A stretch of DNA of 42,986 nucleotides. Origin: UBA1081 sp045537555. Its GTDB lineage: Bacteria; Bacillota; Clostridia; Oscillospirales; Acutalibacteraceae. The DNA lies in NCBI GenBank assembly GCA_045537555.1, contig JAZSPR010000105.1, positions 1 to 42,986 of the forward strand, written 5' to 3'. Numbering within the stretch: position 1 is the first letter of the stretch; every line of letters starts with the position of its first letter. Below the pieces are notes generated by a model. The model saw only the letters and a list, made by a program, of their open reading frames with translations. It was not told the DNA's origin and ran no database searches. This document shows positions 24,901-32,842 of the stretch, one piece after another. The position numbers and the translations under genes are program-made.

Positions 24901-24976
24901 CCCTGCAACACTCCCGCAGTATGTAATCGACGAAGACAGCATGCTTATCTATGAATTCACTGTTGTAACGGAGTGA
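21920..24976 (+). CDS. lacZ: Beta-galactosidase, GH2 (LacZ-like)
   Basis: A 1018-residue cytoplasmic GH2 enzyme with full five-domain length. The jelly-roll N-terminal domain includes GEWDFKFY, VPSTWQRTGYMEPVYLN and YFNGSYIGYSEGSHN-type elements. The barrel carries RTSHYPPDP, DEADIETHGAW, the acid/base Glu near residue 447 in WSLGNEAGG, and the nucleophile Glu near 539 in LCEYVHAMG. The last domain (about 740-1018) is the usual C-terminal beta-sandwich (YGRGKAENLPD). GGAGG precedes ATG 21920. The rhamnosidase-like fusion gene begins 4 bases after the stop. Typical substrates are lactose or beta-galactosides from plant or host glycans. Confidence 0.95.
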   Translation: MKYTLQKNNYRNFKIFRDNITEPRAYFIPFGKLSDAKNTDVRQERYSSDIVTCLSGEWDFKFYQHNAKVPDIFDTSYIRFDKVTVPSTWQRTGYMEPVYLNCPYEFQLPPPAIPEDMTAGVYRKKFDISDTSKKYILTFLGAANNIEVYVNGSYIGYSEGSHNTAEFDITERIVEGTNELVVLMYRWCTGTYLECQDMFRETGIFRDVLLSAYGDSYIYDYQVSSVKKDGKYDMTCDVEVPAYTEGCTVKVSLFDGEKEIASEEKKVSQKMQFTFAGLDVTEWNAEIPTLYTVFVTLYKNGEEVMSLRSYTGFKTVEIIGNVFYFNGKKIKFKGVNHHDSHPVTGYAMSLKDLEKDVVLMKELNVNSVRTSHYPPDPFFLTLCDLYGLYVVDEADIETHGAWEVCNEDDNGISHDIKWQHHYVDRVMRMYKRDRSHTSVTMWSLGNEAGGYKCQDKCYEYLKSTGTPIPVHYEGVCRTKRIAYDVVSEMYPDHEEVKQVGEGVYDGKKGKHANVVRGSKMNVRRQYAEKPYFLCEYVHAMGVGPGGMEEYWDLFYKHDNLMGGCIWEWVDHAVYHAPDDPKYPYQYTYGGDHKEKRHDGNFCVDGLMYPDRTPHTGALQMKEIYRPVRVTHKDGKVFSFTNTNRFRSTSYLSYKWVLERNGVAFDKGVLNVDIAPEETVEIELGYKDINTENDFIINFICFDGDREISREQIVLNDVSVTYELHKTGKIGIESDGRKVRVHFDGGTALFRADKGRLVSFIKNGKEYINQTPAGGKKGFVPNVFRAPLDNDRNIAEDWKKLGLDAVEPVLDAFDVCLDGNCASVMAVFNLKGAKKDLFECMIDYTISPIGEMKVRAVLNKVIDEKIELPRFGMTVELPEEFTQVEYYGRGKAENLPDFLAQSPIGIYKSTVHDMHEPYIMPQDNSEHCNVKWLDVSDNDGHSIRVYAEERFAFNIHDYTQDNLYKAKHQEDIVNVPSSVLTIDGYVRGTGTNSCGPATLPQYVIDEDSMLIYEFTVVTE

Positions 24977-24980
24977 TATA

Positions 24981-27530
24981 ATGTCTGAAATAAGAATTGT
25001 TAAGGGTGACCTTGTAAGCAACCTGAGAAAAGATGTATTCTCAATTGAACAGGGTTATCCCGAAGAAAAACTTTTTGACGATAAAGAAAATTCAGCCGAT
25101 TTTCTTGCCTGTTTTGATGCAGGCAAGGCAGTCGGCTGCGGCCGTTTCTTTAAAGAGAATGAAACGGACTGGCATATAGATAATATTGCGTTCGGAAAAG
25201 AGATGCGAGGAAAGGGAATGGGTAAAAAACTCGTTCTTGCTCTGTGTGACGAATGTAAGAAAAAGGGTGCTGAGCGTGTTACCGTAAATGCCAGAGCGGA
25301 TGCAGTCGGATTTTATGAAAAATGCGGTTTTGCAGTCTGCGGATGTGAATTTGTCGATGAAAATTTCAGCCGTGTGCCTATGGTGAAGTCCTTTGAATTT
25401 GACAACTGCAGCTATGTTATGACTGAAACCGGTGTAGAGGCTTATTATGTAAGAAAAACATTTGACTGCGAAGATGTAGTATCTGCTAAAGTCAGAATTA
25501 ATGCTCTTGGGTTTGTTGAGCCTTATTTCAACGGCGAAAAACTCACTGATGAAATGTTTATTCCCGCATGGACAAACTACGAAAAGCGTGACCTTTCAGA
25601 AGTGTCATTCCCCATTTATGACACAATGACTCAGAGAAGATATTATCTTGAATATGATATAACGGATAAAATTGCCGATAAGAATGCACTTGTTCTTCAT
25701 ATCGGTAACGGCTGGTATTGTCAGACTGAAAACGATGCCGAAAGAATGCCCAAATGGGGCGACCCGAAAGTTATTTTCAAAGTCATTCTTACAATGAAAG
25801 ACGGCTCTGTCAGAGAAATTAATTCCGACAGAACAGCTCTTTACAAAACAAGTTTCATCACCCGTACAAACATCTATCTCAACGAAACTATGGACGGCAG
25901 AAACTACGATGAAGCTCTTCTTTCTGCAGATTATGATGATTCATCATGGCTTCATGTCAGAGAAACAGATGTTGATCCCTGCGTTATGGTAAAACAGTTC
26001 TTCAGCGGTGATAAATACGATTTCAGTATTGAGCCGAAGCTGATTGCCGATGATGAAAGAGGCAAGCTCTACGACCTTTGTGCAGATGAATCGGGACTGT
26101 GGGTTATCCGTTTTGATGACGATGCAAAGCCCGGTGATGAAGCAATTGTTGTATTCTCCGAAATAGCAGATGAAAACGGTGATTTCCGTCTCCGTCATAC
26201 GGGCGGTGAATGGAGAAAACAATGCGACAGATATATCTGCGGTGAAACAAAGAGGGAATTTGCCCCTGTATTCACATGGAGAGCAGGTCGTTATATCAGA
26301 GTTACGGGTAAGGCAAGTCTTGTAAGATTTGATGTTGTCTATTCACCCGTACCTGTTACTGCTGAACTCACAACAACCAATGAAAACCTCAGATGGTTCT
26401 TTGATGCCTATTGTAATACGCAGAAATGCAATATTCACGGTATGATTCCCTCTGACTGTCCTCACCGTGAAAGACTCGGTTATACGGGTGACGGTCAGCT
26501 GTGCTCAGCAGCGGGAATGACCATTTTTGACAGCGAAAAAATGTATCGCAAGTGGCTTGATGACATTGCAGACTGTCAGGATATATATAACGGTCATGTT
26601 CAGCATACGGCTCCCTTCTACGGCGGCGGAGGCGGTCCCGGAGGATGGGGCGGTGCAATGGTTATCGTTCCGTGGAATTTCTATAAAAAATTTGGTTATA
26701 AGGAAATTCTTGCAAAATATTACCTAAGAATGAAAAAATATCTTGACTATATGCAGTCAAGATGTGATGACAATATCGTTATGAGAGAAGAAGAGGGTGG
26801 CTGGTGTCTCGGTGACTGGTGTGCTCCGAACAATATTAACCTTATTGCAGAGCCGTTTGTCAATACATATTTCTTTATAAAATGTTGTATGCTTACAAGG
26901 AAATCGGCTGAAATTCTCGGTTTCGATGACGATGCAAAGATGCTCGCAGAAAAAATCGGAGTTCTCAAAGATGCTTTCTGCCGTGAGTATTATAACAGCG
27001 AAACACATTCATTCCATGACGGTATTCAGGGTGCAGATGCATATGCACTTGATATCGGTCTGGGCGATGAAAAGACACTTGCAAATCTCGTCAAGCATTA
27101 TGAAGAGCTCGGCGAATATGATACGGGTATCTTCGGCACGGATATCGTTACAAGAATCCTGTTTGAAAACGGCTACGGTGACCTTGCTTTCAGACTTATG
27201 ACAAGTGACGGTGAAATTTCATTTGCGAATATGAAACGCACGGGCACAAATACCCTTTGGGAAAACTGGGACGGCTGTGATTCTCTTTCACATCCCATGT
27301 TCGGTGCGGTGAGTGAATATATTTTCAATTATATTCTCGGCATTAAGCAGACCGAAAACTCTGCAGGATATTCCGAAGTTGAAATAGCACCTGCAGATAT
27401 ACCTGTCTGCGGAGATATATCAGGCAGTATCATGACGATAAACGGAAGAATTTCTGTTGAAGTGAAATATGTTGACGGCAAAATGCAGTTTACATATTCT
27501 CTGCCTGAAAACATAAAACTGTATAAATAA
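24981..27530 (+). CDS. GNAT acetyltransferase-GH78 alpha-L-rhamnosidase fusion
   Basis: An 849-residue protein with two unrelated domains. Residues 1-135 are a complete GNAT domain (VGCGRFFKE, DNIAFGKEMRGKGMGKKLV with the Q/RxxGxG/A acetyl-CoA loop, FYEKCGF). Residues about 150-849 are a GH78 protein: FVEPYFNGEKL and SADYDDSSW-type N-terminal sandwiches, then the (alpha/alpha)6 barrel with CPHRERLGYTGDGQL (general acid region), WLDDIADCQD and GGWCLGDWCAPNN. The frame is continuous through the junction near 25400 with no stop. GGAGTG overlaps the lacZ stop, supporting start 24981. No internal start with a good ribosome binding site is seen near the domain boundary. No signal peptide, so it is cytoplasmic. 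GH78 enzymes release alpha-L-rhamnose; the GNAT substrate is unknown. Confidence 0.9.
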   Translation: MSEIRIVKGDLVSNLRKDVFSIEQGYPEEKLFDDKENSADFLACFDAGKAVGCGRFFKENETDWHIDNIAFGKEMRGKGMGKKLVLALCDECKKKGAERVTVNARADAVGFYEKCGFAVCGCEFVDENFSRVPMVKSFEFDNCSYVMTETGVEAYYVRKTFDCEDVVSAKVRINALGFVEPYFNGEKLTDEMFIPAWTNYEKRDLSEVSFPIYDTMTQRRYYLEYDITDKIADKNALVLHIGNGWYCQTENDAERMPKWGDPKVIFKVILTMKDGSVREINSDRTALYKTSFITRTNIYLNETMDGRNYDEALLSADYDDSSWLHVRETDVDPCVMVKQFFSGDKYDFSIEPKLIADDERGKLYDLCADESGLWVIRFDDDAKPGDEAIVVFSEIADENGDFRLRHTGGEWRKQCDRYICGETKREFAPVFTWRAGRYIRVTGKASLVRFDVVYSPVPVTAELTTTNENLRWFFDAYCNTQKCNIHGMIPSDCPHRERLGYTGDGQLCSAAGMTIFDSEKMYRKWLDDIADCQDIYNGHVQHTAPFYGGGGGPGGWGGAMVIVPWNFYKKFGYKEILAKYYLRMKKYLDYMQSRCDDNIVMREEEGGWCLGDWCAPNNINLIAEPFVNTYFFIKCCMLTRKSAEILGFDDDAKMLAEKIGVLKDAFCREYYNSETHSFHDGIQGADAYALDIGLGDEKTLANLVKHYEELGEYDTGIFGTDIVTRILFENGYGDLAFRLMTSDGEISFANMKRTGTNTLWENWDGCDSLSHPMFGAVSEYIFNYILGIKQTENSAGYSEVEIAPADIPVCGDISGSIMTINGRISVEVKYVDGKMQFTYSLPENIKLYK

Positions 27531-27552
27531 ATATAAAAGTGAGGAAACAGAT

Positions 27553-28071
27553 ATGGCTAAAAGAATGAAAGATTATCAGATATTCAAATGTCCCTTCTGC
27601 TCATGCGAATATTTTGATGACACAGCCCGTAAGGGAAAAACTATCGGTAATCCGAGCATCAAGTGTCCCAATTGCAAGCAAACGGCATACAGAAAAAATG
27701 TTTACGAACCTGCTCTGCTTGATGAAAACAGACATTTTGATATAAGATTTTCAGAGCTTTACGGTAATATCAGAACAGTTATAATCTGTCTTTATGCGAT
27801 TTTCCTTTTCTTTATTCTCATTACAAAGGATTTTACTCTTGCAATGAGCTTTATTGTTGCTGCTGCAGTTATTTTCGGTCTTTACCTTATTATCAGGGTT
27901 GTACATAAGAAAAATTATCTTGAAAGTCCTGAATTTGAAGTTGAAATTTCCCGTTCTCTTGCCCGTCTGTCAGATGTGAACTATGCTATCAGAGTTATTA
28001 AGAATCAGGGAATTGATGAAACAAGCGTTTATTATTATCAGCTTCATCAGAACGGTAACGGTGAGTCATAA
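27553..28071 (+). CDS. Zinc-ribbon membrane protein of unknown function
   Basis: A 172-residue protein. The N-terminus has C13-x2-C16 (with a third Cys at 18) and C38-x2-C41, a four-Cys ribbon. Two hydrophobic segments lie at about 75-92 and 96-115, followed by a soluble C-terminal tail. GAGGAAAC precedes ATG 27553. The stop overlaps the start of the DUF2207-like gene by one base (TAATG), implying coupled production. I do not recognise a function; the shared layout with the next gene suggests a membrane complex. Confidence 0.75.
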   Translation: MAKRMKDYQIFKCPFCSCEYFDDTARKGKTIGNPSIKCPNCKQTAYRKNVYEPALLDENRHFDIRFSELYGNIRTVIICLYAIFLFFILITKDFTLAMSFIVAAAVIFGLYLIIRVVHKKNYLESPEFEVEISRSLARLSDVNYAIRVIKNQGIDETSVYYYQLHQNGNGES

Positions 28072-29546
28072 TGAAAAAATTTATTGGTTCTCTTTTCCTT
28101 GTAATTGTGCTGATTCTGTCGGTGTTTTCAATCGGTGTATCGGCTGCCGCATCTGAAATTATAGATGCTGCTGATATCACCGTTAACATAAACACGGACG
28201 GAACTGCACGTGTAACCGAAAAATGGACGGTTTCATATATCAGCTCGTCTGATATGTTTTTCAGAAATTTTGATGTTTATTCATCATCAGGAAAAATGAC
28301 ACTTCTTGAAGATTATGAAGAAATCAAAGATATAAGTGTAAAAATTGACGGAAAAAATATTATTGAAGCCGACAACGGCGTAAACACTTATTCAGTTACC
28401 GAAAAGGCTGAAACGGTTGAAATTGCCGTTAATTGCCCTTCTGCACAGACTACAAGGGAATATCAGATTGATTACACTCTTACGGGAGCTGTAAAAAAGG
28501 TCGGTAATGATGCATGTTTTGCATCAATGATTCTCGGTGACACATTTATTTACACAAGCAACAATGTTTCCGTTAGTGTTATTTTCCCCGAAGGCACAAA
28601 GGATGTCCGCGTTCCCGAAGATGCAGAGGCAGTAGTCGAAAATAATAAAGCAACGTTCATATCAAAGCGAGTTTTTGATACATTCTCTGTTGAAGTTACC
28701 GCCGATGATGAAATGTTTGAAGACGGAGCATTGGTGTCTTATTCTCAGGCTAAAGACGGTCTTCATAAGGTTGGTAATTTCCTTAAAGAAATTATTCCCT
28801 GGGTACTTGCAGTTATCGGAGCTGTTCTTGTTGTAATATTTGTTCTTTTCACAGACAGACTTGTAAGAATGCCTCTTGAAAAAAGAGCAAAGAAAATAAA
28901 AAATGAAACAACATCACTTCCGTCAGAACTGACTCCGTGTGTGTCATATAAAATGCTTTGTCCCGCATCAAGGATAAGACCGAAAGCCGCATCAAAAAAG
29001 GTTCCCGTACTTTTCGGCATGGCAATTCTTGAATGTATTGAAAAAGGGTATATTATCGCTGACGGAAATGACCTTATTGTCGGCACACCTGCTGAAAAAA
29101 CACCTGAATATATTGCAAGTGTTCTCAATTTCCTGAAAGTATTCAGCGATAAAAAGGGCAATAAGTTTGTTATTGATAAGTCATTCGCTCAGAAAGTTGC
29201 AAACGAATGCATGACAAGATATGATGTTATAACAAACTATCTTGCAACATTCTATACACTCATTCCCTCTGCAAATCATTCATTTTTCAGAAATGAAAAG
29301 AACAAGGAGCTTTATGAAAATGCATTCCTCGTAAAAGAATGTATTCTCAAAGAAAAGCATAAGACTGATTTCGCACGTGCACTCGGAATGGTTCTTTCGG
29401 GAACCGGTGCAGGTGATAAGCAGGTATTCTCACTTCTTTTCAATTCTGTAAATGAAAAGACATTCTCACCCGGCGGAAGGACAGGGGAGCAGGCTTTGTG
29501 CGAAGCTCTGCAGGCTATGTATAAAGTCTATACAAAATCTAAATAA
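28071..29546 (+). CDS. DUF2207-like membrane protein
   Basis: A 491-residue protein with a signal peptide ending about residue 25. The extracytoplasmic domain (30-225) has the DUF2207 pattern: ITVNINTDGTARVTEKW near the start and a repeated beta-sheet layout. A membrane helix covers about 237-260 (WVLAVIGAVLVVIFVLF) and a C-terminal cytoplasmic region follows, with PSELTPCVSYKML and AILECIEKGYI similar to the family. No enzymatic residues are evident. It begins at the TAATG overlap with the preceding gene. DUF2207 proteins are common in Gram-positive bacteria and their role is unknown. Confidence 0.82.
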   Translation: MKKFIGSLFLVIVLILSVFSIGVSAAASEIIDAADITVNINTDGTARVTEKWTVSYISSSDMFFRNFDVYSSSGKMTLLEDYEEIKDISVKIDGKNIIEADNGVNTYSVTEKAETVEIAVNCPSAQTTREYQIDYTLTGAVKKVGNDACFASMILGDTFIYTSNNVSVSVIFPEGTKDVRVPEDAEAVVENNKATFISKRVFDTFSVEVTADDEMFEDGALVSYSQAKDGLHKVGNFLKEIIPWVLAVIGAVLVVIFVLFTDRLVRMPLEKRAKKIKNETTSLPSELTPCVSYKMLCPASRIRPKAASKKVPVLFGMAILECIEKGYIIADGNDLIVGTPAEKTPEYIASVLNFLKVFSDKKGNKFVIDKSFAQKVANECMTRYDVITNYLATFYTLIPSANHSFFRNEKNKELYENAFLVKECILKEKHKTDFARALGMVLSGTGAGDKQVFSLLFNSVNEKTFSPGGRTGEQALCEALQAMYKVYTKSK

Positions 29547-29569
29547 TATCAGTTGAAAGGAGTTATTTT

Positions 29570-30259
29570 ATGTTTTCACCGCAGACGTTTGATTTTCTTA
29601 TGGAAAATCGGTTTATGAACAGCAAGGAATGGTTTCTTGAGCATAAACCTGTTTATAATGAATATGTTTTAAAGCCTCTGACCGAGCTTGCAACCGAAAT
29701 GGCTCCTTCAATTGAAATGCTTGACCCGACTATTGTCACAACGCCGAAAATCAATAAGGTGTTGTCCCGTATTTACCGTGATACACGTTATTCAAAGGAT
29801 AAAATGCTTTTCAGGGAGTCAATATGGCTCAGCTTCAAAAAAGACAAAAAACAGTTTCCGCATTATCCCGAGTTTTTTGTTGTCATTACTCCTCAGAGGC
29901 TTCTTTACGGTTGCGGTTATTACCGGATGATGCCCGAAACCGTAAAAGCGATGCGTGAGCTGATTGAAAGCAATCACCCTGCGTGGCAGAAGGCATTGAG
30001 AGCCTATGAAAATCAGGATGTATTCACCCTTGAAGAGGACAGATACAAGCGTTCAAAATATCCCGGTTATCCCGAAAATATCCGCAACTGGGCAGACAGC
30101 AAAAACATCTGCTGCACAAAAAGTTCAGTTGATTTCGACCTTGTTTTTTCTGATAAACTCGGTCAGAAGCTCTGCGAAGACCTTGCGCTTATGAAAGATG
30201 TTTATGATTTTCTTGTTGTTTGTGAAAATCACGCAAGAGGCATTATAAAATATGACTGA
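29570..30259 (+). CDS. DUF2461 (TIGR02453) family protein
   Basis: A 229-residue cytoplasmic protein of a widespread uncharacterised family. It shows the family layout: FLMENRFMNSKEWFLEHKPVYNEYV at the start, RIYRDTRYSKDKMLFRESIWLSF in the middle, and GCGYYRMMPE. AAAGGAG precedes ATG 29570. The end overlaps the AlkD-like gene by 8 bases. Function unknown; pairing with a DNA repair-type protein is seen here but proves nothing. Confidence 0.88.
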   Translation: MFSPQTFDFLMENRFMNSKEWFLEHKPVYNEYVLKPLTELATEMAPSIEMLDPTIVTTPKINKVLSRIYRDTRYSKDKMLFRESIWLSFKKDKKQFPHYPEFFVVITPQRLLYGCGYYRMMPETVKAMRELIESNHPAWQKALRAYENQDVFTLEEDRYKRSKYPGYPENIRNWADSKNICCTKSSVDFDLVFSDKLGQKLCEDLALMKDVYDFLVVCENHARGIIKYD

Positions 30260-30941
30260 TTGTAAAACTCAAGTCCGTCAGCGTCTCTTTGAATTGCAGG
30301 ATACTGATTATAAAGTGTTTCATTCAAAGCTGATGCCGACTGTTGACACAGACAGAATAATAGGAGTGCGTGTTCCCGATTTACGGAAACTCTCCAAAGA
30401 GTTATTCAGAGACGGTACGGGAATGCAGTTTATAAAAAATCTTCCCCATAAATATTATGAGGAAGATAATATACACGCATTTATTGTTGAACAGATAAAG
30501 GATTTTGAAATCTGTCTTGCCGAAACGGAGAAATTCATCCCCTTTATTGATAACTGGGCAACGTGTGATATGTTTTCGCCGAAAGTTTTCAGTAAACATA
30601 CCGATGTTATTTTTGAAAAAAGCCTTGAATGGATAAAGTCGGATAATACATATGTTGTCAGATACGGTATAGGTATGCTGATGCGTTATTTTCTTGATGA
30701 AAGATTCAATCCCGATATTCTTCGGATTGTCGCAGCGGTTAAAAGTGAAGAATATTATATCAATATGATGATTGCATGGTTTTTTGCAACGGCACTTGCA
30801 AAACAGTATGATGATACGGTTGTGTTCCTGCAGGAGAACAGACTTCCTTTGTGGGTTCATAACAAAACGATTCAGAAGGCTGTTGAAAGTAACAGAATAG
30901 CCAATGAAACAAAAGAATATTTACGTACATTAAAAAAGTAG
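30252..30941 (+). CDS. AlkD-like DNA alkylation repair protein
   Basis: A 229-residue HEAT-like repeat protein of the DNA alkylation repair family. VRVPDLRKLSKEL and FIDNWATCDMF (about residues 95-105; the Trp and Asp match catalytic-site positions of AlkD) are conserved, as is YVVRYGIGMLMRYFLD. AlkD excises N3- and N7-alkylpurines without base flipping. The gene overlaps the previous stop by 8 bases and starts within it. It ends inside the left arm of a terminator hairpin. No special regulation is visible. Confidence 0.87.
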   Translation: MTDCKTQVRQRLFELQDTDYKVFHSKLMPTVDTDRIIGVRVPDLRKLSKELFRDGTGMQFIKNLPHKYYEEDNIHAFIVEQIKDFEICLAETEKFIPFIDNWATCDMFSPKVFSKHTDVIFEKSLEWIKSDNTYVVRYGIGMLMRYFLDERFNPDILRIVAAVKSEEYYINMMIAWFFATALAKQYDDTVVFLQENRLPLWVHNKTIQKAVESNRIANETKEYLRTLKK

Positions 30942-30968
30942 CTGAAAGGAATTCCTGACAGCTACTTT
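30935..30968. terminator. Terminator between convergent alkD-like and fucosidase genes
   Basis: AAAGTAGCTG (30935-30944) pairs with CAGCTACTTT (30959-30968); the loop contains an inner palindrome AAGGAATTCCT. A GTTTGTTTT run follows. The stem overlaps the alkD-like stop codon. Confidence 0.75.
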
Positions 30969-30975
30969 GTTTGTT

Positions 30976-32364
30976 TTAGTTAACCTGTACATAAAGAATT
31001 TCAGGTGTTGCTCTGAATTCTTTGATTTTAATTTTTATTCTTGTAGTTTCAACGGGTTTTGTGTGGCAGATTGCTTTGTGACCGATAACGGTGCCTTCGC
31101 CGAATTTTTTCCACTTACCCTTTACATCAATGTAAACTTCAAATTCTTCAATTTTCTGACCGTTGCGGATGTTTTCCTTGATAACAACCTTGTCGAACAT
31201 CTGAGGCTCGTCAAATTCAATTACGATTTCAGGCTTTTTGTCCTTTTCGGAGGGGCACCAGAAAGTGTCATTGTCTTCTTTGATGTTTGATGCCTTGTAA
31301 AGACCGCTCAGCTCACTTGAAGCAGTGATTTTACACGGGTCTGTAAGAATGTTGTAACCGAAAATGACTTTCATTTCGTGGCCTGTGGACTCAAGAATCT
31401 GCAAATCCTGTTCATAGAGTCTGCCTCGTTTGTCGGGAGTGATGCCGAGCATCAGATTCATATTTGCGCCGACAGTTTTGTAATACCATGTGAGGAGCTT
31501 GTCCTTTGTCTTTGCAAGCATGTCATCGTCTTTTTTATAGAACCAATGAGGACGCATCGGAATTGAGACTTCACACGGAGCAAAACGGAATTCGGTTTCT
31601 TTTTTAATGAACTTTCTTGAGCCGATGTCTGTTTCCATCTGACCGTGTTTAGGTTTGATAACGGATTTGGGAACAGAGCCGTCTTCATTATATGTATATG
31701 AAGCGGGAACAACACTCCATTCGGTTTTTCTGAGAACACCTCGACCGTTGCCGAGCCATCTGCCGTCAGGACCTCTGAAAACAATGGCACAGTCGGGCTG
31801 ATGCTCTCGGATGAGGGCATAGATTGCTTCGTAATCGATATAAGGCATTAAGTCATCGCATCTGTCATCAAGCCATATTGTGAAAAGCTCACCGTAAGAC
31901 GTTACAAGCTCTTTAATCTGAGCCAAGAAAAACTTATTATAGCTATCGTCATTCTCTCTGAATGAGGGCTCGTGTCTGTCCCATACGGGGATATAAAGAC
32001 CGAATTTAAGACCGTACTTTCTTGCCGATGCTCCGACCATTTTTACAAGGTCACCTTTGCCATCAAGCCAGTTTGAGCTTTTAACAGCGTAATCGGTAGT
32101 TTCAGTCTGCCAGTTGCAGAAACCGTCATAATGCCTTGCTGTGAGAACAAGACCTGACATGTTTCCGTCTGAAACAGCCTTTGCCCATTCGTCTGTATCG
32201 ATGTTTTCGGGACAGAAAGTTTCAGGCACGGCAAAACCATCTCCGATATCCTTGCCAGTGAATGTGTTCATACCATAGTAAACAATGGCATAATACTCCA
32301 TATCCATCCACTTAAGCTGTCTTTCCGTTGGCTTTATCTGTGATGCGATTTCGTAAGCTTTCAT
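30976..32364 (-). CDS. Alpha-L-fucosidase, GH29, with F5/8-type C domain
   Basis: A 462-residue enzyme. The start is ATG 32364, preceded by AAGGACT; an upstream ATG would lie in the repeat. The GH29 barrel includes YYGMNTFTG, LTARHYDGFCNWQT, GLKFGLYIPVWDRHEPSF and ELFTIWLDD, where the first Asp is in the nucleophile position. Residues about 345-462 form a discoidin-like carbohydrate-binding module (ITASSEL, ASNIKEDNDTFWCP, IVIEFDEPQMFDKVVIKENI). No signal peptide, so it works inside the cell on imported fucosylated oligosaccharides such as host mucin or milk glycans. A 76-base palindromic repeat lies 24 bases upstream. Confidence 0.9.
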   Translation of the reverse strand: MKAYEIASQIKPTERQLKWMDMEYYAIVYYGMNTFTGKDIGDGFAVPETFCPENIDTDEWAKAVSDGNMSGLVLTARHYDGFCNWQTETTDYAVKSSNWLDGKGDLVKMVGASARKYGLKFGLYIPVWDRHEPSFRENDDSYNKFFLAQIKELVTSYGELFTIWLDDRCDDLMPYIDYEAIYALIREHQPDCAIVFRGPDGRWLGNGRGVLRKTEWSVVPASYTYNEDGSVPKSVIKPKHGQMETDIGSRKFIKKETEFRFAPCEVSIPMRPHWFYKKDDDMLAKTKDKLLTWYYKTVGANMNLMLGITPDKRGRLYEQDLQILESTGHEMKVIFGYNILTDPCKITASSELSGLYKASNIKEDNDTFWCPSEKDKKPEIVIEFDEPQMFDKVVIKENIRNGQKIEEFEVYIDVKGKWKKFGEGTVIGHKAICHTKPVETTRIKIKIKEFRATPEILYVQVN

Positions 32365-32388
32365 AATTGAGTCCTTAAATAATAAATT

Positions 32389-32464
32389 GTAGGGACCGAT
32401 GCCCACATCGGTCCGCATGAATCATTTGTAACTTAAACGGACCGATGTGGGCATCGGTCCCTAC
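32389..32464. repeat. 76-bp palindromic repeat pair (GTAGGGACC unit)
   Basis: A 27-base unit at 32389-32415 is repeated as a perfect inverted copy at 32438-32464, with 22 bases between. Each unit is also a hairpin itself (GGACCGATG, loop CCCA, CATCGGTCC). The same unit occurs at 37193, 37336 (inverted) and 42914. It lies between the DUF1667 gene and the fucosidase start and could stop or attenuate transcription. Confidence 0.9.
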
Positions 32465-32473
32465 GGAAATGTA

Positions 32474-32839
32474 TTACTGTTTTCCTTCGTCGTTGTTTGT
32501 AGCAACAATATCAACGCCCGTACCGCATACGTTTTCAATGAAAACATCGCCGATTTTTACGGGAGCATCAACTGTTACTTTATTGATTTCTTTCATAACA
32601 TCAAATATTGCACCTTTGGGAATGGGGCCTGATGTCTTGCAGGGTACAACGGGGTAGTTTCCGCCGTTTACCTTTACTGTTGAATGGATTGAACGCACGG
32701 GGTTTGTAACTTCTGTTCTGGCATATGCATCGCCACGCTTACAGGTGTTACCCGTAACAGAAACTACTTCGTCGTTTTCAATTTCAACTGTTATCTGACA
32801 GCCTAAAGGACAGGCTACGCAAGTCATATCTCTTTTCAT
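32474..32839 (-). CDS. DUF1667 protein (Fe-S cysteine-motif partner)
   Basis: A 121-residue protein with C7-x2-C10-x3-C14 and C33 (TCVACPLGC ... GNTCKRG), the DUF1667 Cys pattern reminiscent of molybdopterin-oxidoreductase Fe-S domains. In Firmicutes it is usually encoded with the two flavoproteins found upstream here. The start is ATG 32839, 3 bases after the flavoprotein gene. It is cytoplasmic and likely carries a cluster for electron transfer; no direct function is proven. Confidence 0.88.
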   Translation of the reverse strand: MKRDMTCVACPLGCQITVEIENDEVVSVTGNTCKRGDAYARTEVTNPVRSIHSTVKVNGGNYPVVPCKTSGPIPKGAIFDVMKEINKVTVDAPVKIGDVFIENVCGTGVDIVATNNDEGKQ

Positions 32840-32842
32840 TTT

